Positions 1 to 9,300 of a stretch of DNA of 11,954 nucleotides are shown here, one piece after another; position 1 is the stretch's first letter; each line of letters starts with the position of its first letter. The notes below the pieces were generated by a model. That model had not been told where the DNA came from. It made no database searches and saw only the letters and a list, made by a program, of their open reading frames with translations. The stretch lies in contig DEYT01000088.1 of NCBI GenBank assembly GCA_002364975.1, forward strand, positions 4,259-16,212, written 5' to 3'. This DNA comes from Opitutia bacterium UBA3151 (GTDB taxonomy: Bacteria; Verrucomicrobiota; Verrucomicrobiia; Opitutales; Seribacteraceae). The translations under genes were made by a program, and so were the position numbers.

Positions 1-348
1 TTCGCTGGAACCGATAGTTTTTCAACGGTCTATCATGCAACAGACGAAGGTGAGAAGCTTGCCGTTGGTACCGAAAGAATGCTACCCGGTCAGTGGAATC
101 ACTTGGTGATGGTGGTTAATCGAGAGGAGGGAAAACTGATTCACTTTCTTAATGGTAGATTGGTTGGAGAGGATTCATTTGTAGCAGATAGAGATGGTGA
201 GATGTACTCTAACGATTGGTACATTGGAGGATTTCCGAGTCTCAATAAGTTCTCTGGATGGATGGATGAACTAAGGCTTTACAATATCGCATTGAGTGAC
301 CTTGAGGTAAGCAAGATCCATAATTGGGGCACGGGAGATATGGGGATT
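1..348 (+). other. LamG/ConA-like domain 0 (N-terminal part missing)
   Basis: This is the C-terminal part of a LamG jelly-roll. The QWNHL motif (about base 91) precedes a FLNGRLVG strand, then WYIGG, then the closing strand MDELRLYNIALSD and the hinge GTGDMG. The first strands lie upstream of the window. It resembles the later complete copies closely in motif order. The ligand cannot be told from the sequence. Confidence 0.85.
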
Positions 349-3300
349 ACCGGCGAGCTTATCGCTCCCTTTGTAACCGACCAGAATCCGATACCTGTAA
401 ACCTCAAATTTAGACAATATGGGAATGAAGTTGCGATAAGTGGTCTCACGATTGCAGAGGTGAACGCGAGCGTGACTGGAGGTCAGATTGATCCTGCAAC
501 TTTCCTGCCTGGAGAGGTGAACGCTTCTTCGTTCTCATTTTCCATTATTCCGGACGAGAATGCTACCGAAATTAATTTTGCTCTCCCAGAAGCTTCAGCT
601 AATTATTTTGGGGAGCCAACTTTAGGAGTCAATTTCCAGATTAAGATCGTTCCCGATGTTTTAGATAAGGACAAATTGTTGAACTGGTGGTGGTTCGACG
701 AGGCGGTGGCAAATAAGGTCGGGGATGGCATTGGAGAAGAAAACGGTACTCTTCTTGGGGATGCATCTTGGTCGGCCGATGCCATGTTTGGCACCTCGGT
801 AACTTTTGAAAATTCAGGAGATATGGTGGACTTAGGTTTGGCGGATTCCAACTTCAGCGGTGGTCGATTTAGTTTGTCTTTTTGGTTCAAGAGAAATGAG
901 GAAAGCTTCAACTGGTCCTCCAACCTAGTTTCAAATGTTATGGTTAGCTTGGGGGATGAAAATGGATCCGTGCTAGAGGTTGGTTCAAAGTCGAACAGTA
1001 TCGACATTTATATGTCCACCGAGATGAAAAAACAGCAAATAACCGTGGGCAGTGGAATCAACGATACTCAATGGCATTATTTGACTTTATCCTACGATGA
1101 AAATGCATCAGATGAAAATGAACTTAAAGTTTACATGGATGGATCTTTGTTAGGTGCAACTGGAACCTTCGGAGGAAGTCTGAAATATAAAGACTCCCAT
1201 GAATGGTTACTTGGAACCGCCTCGCTCAAGAATCCATCGCTTGGTCGTTTCATCGGTAAAATTGATGATTTTAGGGTTTTTTCCAACAACTTGGACTTAT
1301 CGAAACATGCCGCTCTTTACAACTATGGTTATGGGGATATGAGCCTAACCCTAGTTGCGGATTACAATGGAAGCGTTCAATCCAACCCAGTTCGGGCCAA
1401 TCTTACCTTTCGAAAGTTTGGACAGGACTGGCCGGTGGATTTCAATGCAAGTCGGATTATAATGGTTAATGCTAATGAACCGATCATATCAGGGTCCGGC
1501 TCAAACTGGACTCTGGAATTCAATTCTACGGTTAATCCAGGCAGGGTATCTGTTGGATTACAAGAAGGTACTGGTTATGACTCGAGTGGATTACAAAGTA
1601 AGCCTACGGAGTTTCAGATCGGCTTTGGTCGTCCCATCGTAGCGTTGGAGCATCTCACCGCCTGGTGGAAGTTTGACGAAAGTAACGGTTCGATAGTTTA
1701 CGACTATCTTGGAAAATTTAGTGGATCCTTTGCAGGACATGCTGGTTCTGTACCGAGGTTTGATGCCTCCCAATCAAAATTTGGAAATTCACTTTACTTT
1801 CCACAAAATGCATGGGTAACGACCAACGCATCTGCCGCTAGTTTGGGTATAGACCAAGATAATCCTAGGACTATTTCCTTTTGGATGCATGCTGAAGACC
1901 AAAGCAATGCGAATGACCCAGGCATTTATGGGATTGGTCGCCGATACAGCAACGATGGAAAAAGAGGCATTTGGGCCTTGCGAAGTTTCTGGGATACCTC
2001 TTCCTATCGAAGATTCAATTCATCTTACTGGGGTTTGGATCATCAAGTTTTCGTGAGTGAAGGTGTTCGCGATAAGTGGGTTCACATCGCACACATCTAC
2101 ACGGGTGAGTTTGTACAAGTTTATGTTAACGGATTCCAATGCCTCAACGCCGAACAGGATGGAATTGAAACCCAGAATTTTTTCCCACTCCAATTCGGTA
2201 GATGGACCGATGAGACTACAGGAGGGGTAATCGACAACAACATACACCGTCGATCTTTCAAGGGATGGTTGGATGATTTTCGTGTATACGATGAGGCTTT
2301 GCATGAGAACGAGGTTCAAGCCATCTATGGGGAAGGGGCTGGTGACTTTCAGGTTCATGCGAGTTTCGAAATTCCTTCAGTTGTGGATGGGGATACAACT
2401 GAGGGTAAGGTAAAGTTCACCCGAAACGGGGAGGCTCTGACCAATTTAGATTTTAATGTAAGTACGGATTTAACCATGACGGGAGGAATCATTGATTCCA
2501 GTTTCCTGCAGTTTAATGCGGATGACGGTTCCTATACCTTTCGTTTTTCGGTTGATACAAATGCCAGTGTGGAGAATGTCTCCCCTACCCTTTTTGAGGG
2601 TCTTGCCCTTTGGTTAGATGCCAATGATACCGGCGATGTCGTTGGTAATTGGAAAGACAAAAGTGGAAGGGATCGAAATGTTACCGCCCATGGAAGCCCA
2701 GAACTGGTCCCCAATGGCTTCAATGCTTTACCCATCATGCGATACAGCGGAAATAATGCCTCAACGGGTAGGGATTATCACAATTTTGGAAAAATTGGTA
2801 ATGTTCGTACGGTTTTCTGGGTTTGGAAAAATTCGGGAGGTTATTACTTCATGCTGGGGGATAGCGATAATGCCCATTTTCATCGAGACTCCAATATGTT
2901 CAATTCTCAATGGGCATCCAATAAGGTAAAAGATGGATATTTACGTGTTAATGGTGCTTCGGTTTCACCCACTGTCGCTGCCTTCCCTAATGAAATGACC
3001 ATCCTTGCCCTTCGGACCACGGGTGATGTTTCCGCAAGCTACTTTTCCAAGGATCGTGGTAGAAATACCGATCGGTTTGCCAATGGGGACTTGGCAGAGT
3101 TAATTATTTACGACAAGCCACTTAGCGATTCTGAGATGTCAATCGTGGAAAATTACCTCAGTCAAAAATGGGGAATTGGCGGAGCCCCTGCCCCTTCATC
3201 GATGATTACTTTGAATGCAAATTCGGTGCAAGATGAGTATGGTGAAGGCAATGATTTTGCGATCGCTTTAATGAGAAAAATGTACCGTGCTATCACTCGC

Positions 3301-6300
3301 GGAGATGATTTAATCGCATGGTGGCCTTTTGATGAAGACCCATTGGGTGGAAATGTATTGGTAACAGGCAAGTCACTCAATGCGGAAACCGCTAATTTAT
3401 TTAATGCTGAAGTTACGAATTACGGCAGGTTTGGAAAAGGGGTTCGTTTTTACAAGGATCAAACCGATGCAAGAATGAGAATTAATAACCAGGGAGTTGA
3501 TATTGGTGCTTCTTGGACTCTTTCATCCTGGGTGAAGAATATTTTACCTCCAATAAATTCGGGATTATCTACTTTGTATAGGGGCGAGGACCGGCAAAGT
3601 AACCGGGAATATGACCGTTATCTTGTAATCCGTGGCTCGAACGGAATGCTTCATTCCTTTGATGGAGCTGATTGGAACGCAAATAATCGCTATCGAACAT
3701 CCAATTTCATGATCGACGCGGTGGCTTTAGATGACTGGCACCTTTTAACTGTTGTAGGAGAAGGCTCAAGAACCTCGTTCTTTATCGATGGCGTTTTTGT
3801 AGGAAACTCGGACCGAAAAGACGACAGTGATGTTTATTATGTTGGCAATTCCAGTAACAATGAACTTTTTGCAGAATACTTAGATGATGTCCGAATTTAT
3901 AATACCGCACTGAGTGCGATCGATGTTTCTAAAATTTATGGTGGAGGTTTTGGGGATCAATTCCCTTCTTTGCTCTTGGAAGAAAATTCCACCAAGGAAG
4001 CGAATCCTCGATCTTTTAAAATTCGTACTGGGAAAGATAACACTGCACTAAACCTTTCAGGTTTTAATTCAAGTGACTGGATCCTATCCTCCGGCTCGAT
4101 ATTGGATATGAACGCTTCGGATAAGACCGGGGAGAGCTTACTTTTTGTCGACTTCAATGGTTCCAACAAAATAACAGTCGTTGCCCCCTTTGACAGTGGT
4201 CGTGATGCTGAAGGTAAACAGCTTGAGGGCTTTCAAAACGATGTCTTTTCCCATGAGCTTGTATATGGCGAGGAATTTCTTTTAAGTCGTTGGAGCTTTG
4301 AAGAAGCAAATGGTACCCGAATTAGGGACCGTGGACTTGCTCGAAATGACGGTTTCCTCATGGACGACGCCCAATTGACCACTGGCAAGTTTGGTAATGC
4401 TCTAACTCTCGATGGTAGTGGAGACTATTTCGACATCCCAAGATTTCGAGGCATTCGGGATGAAGGAAATTTCACCATCTCTGCTTGGGTGAAACCTACA
4501 AAATTAGGCACAACCGGAAATGGCGACGATGGTGGCATCTTCTGTACTGATACCAATGGAGCTAATACCGTACAATTGTGGTACAATGTGAATGCAAGCG
4601 GAACAGGAAACCGGACTTACACATTGAATGTGGGGAGTACCAACATAACCCTTAATCGGTTAGACGGAACTGACGGTTTAGCTCAACAGGATCGCTGGCA
4701 GCACATAGCTGCGATCATGGCAGGACAAAAACGATTACTTTTCTTCAATGGAAACCAAGTCGCTGAGTCCATCGGCTCGGACAACTTAGTAACCATGGAA
4801 GGTTCCGGTGTTCGACTTGGAGGGTCCAGTCAAAGCGGAAACTTTGATTTCGCAGGTGATCTAGACGAAATCCGTCTCTACAATCGATCTTTTGACTCCC
4901 TTGACATTGCCATCCTCTATGGTGATGGCAATGGAGACCTTGGACTTACTCCTATTGTTTCCTTGGAATCAGAAAACTCTTCTTCTTCGGTAACGGGAAG
5001 GATTCAATTCCATAAGTTTGGAATCGCTCAGGCAGTTTCAGATTTCAATTCCTCTGACCTCTCGATTACAGGCGGTAGTCTCGATACATTTTCGCCAGAC
5101 GGGCTTGGCTTCAATTTTAGTATTTCGCCCAGCAGCTATCCTGGAAGAGTGGGCATTGAAATCAATGAAGGTGCGGCACAAAGTGCTTTCTCTCAGTCTT
5201 CTACCTACTCGGAGGTTTTCCATCAAAACATTCCTCTTGTAGCTCAAGAAAACTTAGTTCTTTGGTATCTGTTCGATGAAGAAAATGCATCGACTGTTTA
5301 CGACTTTTCGGGAAATAATAATCATGCGACTATTCAAGGTGGTGCATTTGTTCCCGGTAAATTTACTTCCAGTTTGCAACTTGATTCTTCCCAATATGCA
5401 ACCGCCAATGGAGAATGGCTTTCCTTATCCGATCGCTTCGCCCTTTCTCTCTGGACTAAGGTTCTGGACGATTCCAACGGAATTTTAGTACGTAATGGAC
5501 AATTCTCCATTCAATACAATGAAGACGCAACTCTCCGAGGAAATGTATTTACTAATAATGGATGGGCTGAAACCAAAACGAGATTGCCAAGTGGTCAATG
5601 GTTTCATCTAGCTTTTTCCTACGATGGTAATCTGGCATCCCTCTATGTAGATGGAGCCAAGAAATCGGAGACTTCACACAATGGGTACCTCAGTTGGGGA
5701 GACGGGGCAGATCGAGTTCTATACCTTAATCGGTACGATACCAAAGGCATGGAAGGAAAGGCGGTTTTCGACGATTTAAGAATTTACAATCGATCCCTCT
5801 CTGAAAATGAAATCCGCTTACTTTGGTCCCAAGGAGCCGGTGATTTAGGTCTTTCTCCTCGTATTGTTGGAAATTCAGTCTTCTCTCAGGAAACTACCAG
5901 TCAACAAGTTGTCTTTCTGGAAAATAATGTCTCGGTGGTTGCAGGCACGCTGGATCAAAATGAAATCAATGCCTCCATTGGATTTATCCAGAATTTTTCA
6001 AGTGCAGACTTGAGTTATGAATTAAATGTTTCTCAGATTCCTTCGGAAATACGAATTTCAATTCCCTACGGGGCTGTCTCTCGCGACGGAAATTCTAGTG
6101 TGGAGGGAGCTTTTGAGTTTAGCAGGAGAATGCAAACTGCGGTGGAAGAGGATTTACTCGCTTGGTATAACCTGGACAACTTGAGTGGAAATCTGATCCA
6201 AGACAATTCTGGTAGAATGAGGCATGCAAACTACGCAAAGATCGATGCCACATCACCCGGAGAAGGGAGCCCAAATTATTCAAGTTCTTCAAATACTTAC

Positions 6301-9300
6301 TCCGGAATCAGAGCCTTTGATAATGAAAAAAATAGCGATGGTAGATGGCTCGCTAGGCAAAGTGAATTACCCAATATTCATATTCGCTACGACTTCGAAT
6401 CACCTCTGGTGATCGGAGGATACAAGATCGTTAATCAATCTTTCCAGATCGAGAGCAGAAGCCCAAAATCCTGGACTCTTCAAGGATCGATGGAACCGGA
6501 CTCTAACTATACCACGCTTCACACCATAAGCGGTGAAACAGGTTGGACGGCATGGGAAGAAAGGGACTACAGCCTAGATGTTATCGGGGCATATCAATAT
6601 TACCGCTTAGTGTTTTCAGAGGCAGCAGGAACAAATAATTTTCTCGGTATCGGGGAAATCGAATTTTTCCCAGCTCCAAAATCATACCAAGGTAAATTCG
6701 GTAAGGCGATTGATTTAAGTGGGGAGTATTTTGATTTGCCGATTAATCCAGATCAAGAGGCTGGTTCGGATGGACTAAGTGTTGCCGTATGGATGTACCC
6801 GAGGCAGGTAAGTGGAGGCTTTGATGATGAAAAAATGGTTTTCTCCACCAACAATGGAGGCTGGGATTGGTCTGCTTCCCTTCGCTTTGGCACCGTAAAT
6901 ACCTGGACTGGGGTAAATCGAGAGCAAACTCCAATGACTGTGGTTGAAAACCAATGGTACCATTTAGTCACCACCTTTAATCCCGCAGAAAACAGAATTA
7001 ATGCTTATTTGAATAATCAGTCCATCGCAGTCAATTCCATTGGTTTTGATACCGATACCGATTACATTCGTCTGGGCCGGGACGATCACCAAACCGGGCG
7101 TGCTTTCGATGGTTTATTAGATGATGTCAGGATTTGGGGTCGCCCCCTTAGTGGTGCCGAGGTTGCCAAACTTTGGGGAAATGGCATGGGAGATCTTGGT
7201 CCCCAAGCCCGCTTTGAACTCGAAAGTCCGAATTGGGGGAAAGAAATCAGTGGTATTCTTCGCTTCAACCAGAGGATTACTGATTTCAATGCAAGCCAAG
7301 ATCTCAATGCCAGTGGCTTTTCCTTCACTGCCTTTTCTGAAATGGCGGATTCAAATGGCAGTGCTTGGCAATTTATCGGTACTCCGGACTCTATGTCCCC
7401 CGGTCAAATTTTGCTTTCTTTAAAGCCAAATTCAATTACGGACGCCTTTGGTCTGGAAAATCAGGAATTTTCTCAATCGGTTGACTTCCGTCCTCATCGG
7501 ATTGCTGAATCAGACTTAGTCATGTGGTGGGAATTAAACGAAGGCACCAGTGATAAAGCTTTTGATTCCTCGATTGATTTTGATCCCACTTGGACTCCAA
7601 GTTCTGCTGCTAGTGATAATCTCATATGGTTAGACGCAAGTGACATATCAAGTATCGATCAAACCACAGGTGTGGTTGATGCATGGAATGACAAGGGAAG
7701 TAATGGAAATAATCTTACACCACATAACAGTTCAAACCCGATCACTGGTACAAATACCTTAAATGGACTAAATGTAATCACCTTTGACGGAGATGATATC
7801 CTCACCATGAATGCTACCAACAATATTGGGGATTTTGATCAAACCTGGTTCATTGTTGCAAAGGTCGATGTTGGAGGGGTCAGTGTTGGAGGAGACGGAA
7901 TCATCGCATATGACCAATGGGCCGGTGGAAATTGGCAAATTCAAGCTAGTAATGGTTCTCAATTCCGGGGTCGGGTCATGAAGAATATTACCGGCACTTG
8001 GGTGGGTACAACTAACTTTTCTGACCAAGATCTTAGTGGCGATTATCATTTATATTGCGTGGAATTAGATCGGACCAATCAATCTTTATCCAACTGGTTG
8101 GATGGTAACCTTAATGATTATAAATTGGACGATTCAGTCGCCATCCGTTCAAACCGAAGATTCTCGATTATGGGGAATCGTGGTAGAAATCAACCGACCG
8201 CTGGCTCGGTTGCAGAGGTGTTGGGTATTTCTTCCGTTTTGGAGGAGGATAGACTAAGGGTTCAAAACTATTTAGCCCGGAAATGGGGTCTTCCCATCGG
8301 TCAAAACCTGGGGATTATGGGCAGAAACTGGACAAACCCCGGCTTATTTGGAAATTCCATGCTCGATTTAAATGGCAGCGATGGTGGAGCCATTGTACAC
8401 GCCACCGGCTTATCCAGTGCCTTATCCAGTGCAACCATCAGCGTTTGGCTCAAACCTTCCAGTAGTAACTTTCATATTCTGAGCCATAACAATTCTTCTG
8501 ATTTATCGATCTATCTAGAACAGCAAAGGCCGGTCTTTCATTTATTAGGAATGAATCAACAAAGCTTACCAGGGACGGATAACGAAACCTTCTGGGGTAG
8601 AGGATATCTCCCCCTCAATCAATGGACGCATTTGGTATTTACTTATGATTTAAATTCTAAACGGGCACAATTTTTCCTCAATGGTCAATTGGATGAAGAA
8701 ATCGTTTTTGCTGGAAACTTAGCCCTTCCTCTAGCCTCTGGCTTTCGTGTTGGTCCAAAAGATGGACAAGAAGCAATCGAGACTCTTGGAAACTTGGATG
8801 ACTTTCGCATTTATGATCGGGCACTAAGCCCCAGTGAAATTGCTGGTATTTACGGGCAGGAAAAAGGTGATTTTTATTCTCGTAGTATAAATTTTGCTTA
8901 TTCCGAAGATCTAGAACTACCGATTTTAGTAACAGCTAGCTTTTTAGAAGACGGTTACCCCGTTGAGTTAAATTCGAGTGCTCCTGGATCTTTAGAAATC
9001 AGTGATTTTCAGATTACCAACGGATCAGGTTCTGCCCTTAGCAAATTGCAAAATGGCATATGGCAATTTGAATTGATACCGGACAACAACACGAGCAATG
9101 CCACCATTGGGGTCCAAATTACTGGTTCGGATGTAACTACTTCAATTTTTGAAGAATCTTTCCAAGATGCATCGATAAATATTCCTTACAACCCACAAGT
9201 TCCTGCTATTTCCTCAGCAAGCGAATCCTACTGGGCGGTCGGAAAATTCAGCCGTTTTAAAGTTTCAGCCTCGGATGCAACCTCTCTTAATCTAGGTAAT

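Larger units (their letters stand above)
1..9186 (+). repeat. Tandem array of eight LamG + Ig-like protein units
   Basis: Each unit opens with a strand such as LTAWWKFDE, has a central [QDKR]W.[HYL][LI] motif followed by a [DN]G strand, and closes with a D[DE]xR[VIL]Y-like strand and a GxGD hinge leading into an Ig-like domain. The hinge Asp codons start at 337, 1336, 2344, 3955, 4936, 5842, 7192 and 8869. Gaps are 333, 336, 537, 327, 302, 450 and 559 codons. The three long gaps each contain a nested extra domain. The repeats are visible at protein level only. I see no long near-identical DNA copies, so the duplications look old. Confidence 0.88.

Noticed and set aside
121..131. Shine-Dalgarno-like GAGGAGG, and a similar AGGAGG near 11023
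   Set aside because: Both lie inside codons of conserved domains with no suitable start codon marking a new gene, so they are coincidental purine runs.
603..1007. Minus-strand ORF of 134 codons
   Set aside because: It lies antisense to Ig-like domain 0 and LamG 1 of the continuous + strand frame. Its translation is Ser/Pro/Leu-rich without a recognisable domain, as expected from the complement of this codon usage.
2569..3195. Possible mobile DNA element carrying the guest domain
   Set aside because: No inverted repeats, target-site duplication, transposase or intein splice motifs were seen at the edges. The insert is in frame and encodes a normal domain, so domain shuffling or duplication is a better explanation.
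7121..7423. Plus-strand out-of-frame ORFs (also 2618-2929, 5018-5242, 5276-5488, 6224-6412, 8283-8465, 9449-9643, 9659-9922)
   Set aside because: They overlap the frame-1 gene in other frames and show no domain pattern. Frame 1 is coherent across each of them.
7768..8049. Minus-strand ORF of 93 codons and the 2020-2358 minus ORF of 112 codons
   Set aside because: Both are shadows of well-matched ConA-like or LamG coding sequence on the + strand.
421..9120. Many N-[AS]-[ST] sequons such as FNAS, NSS and NAT
   Set aside because: They fall at recurrent positions of the Ig-like strands and reflect Asn/Ser-rich surface sequence. There is no evidence of N-glycosylation in this presumed bacterium.
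1..9186. Sialidase, glycosidase or other enzyme activity linked to the ConA-like folds
   Set aside because: ConA-like folds occur in both glucanases and lectins, but no catalytic Glu/Asp motif such as ExDxxE is visible in the jelly-roll domains.
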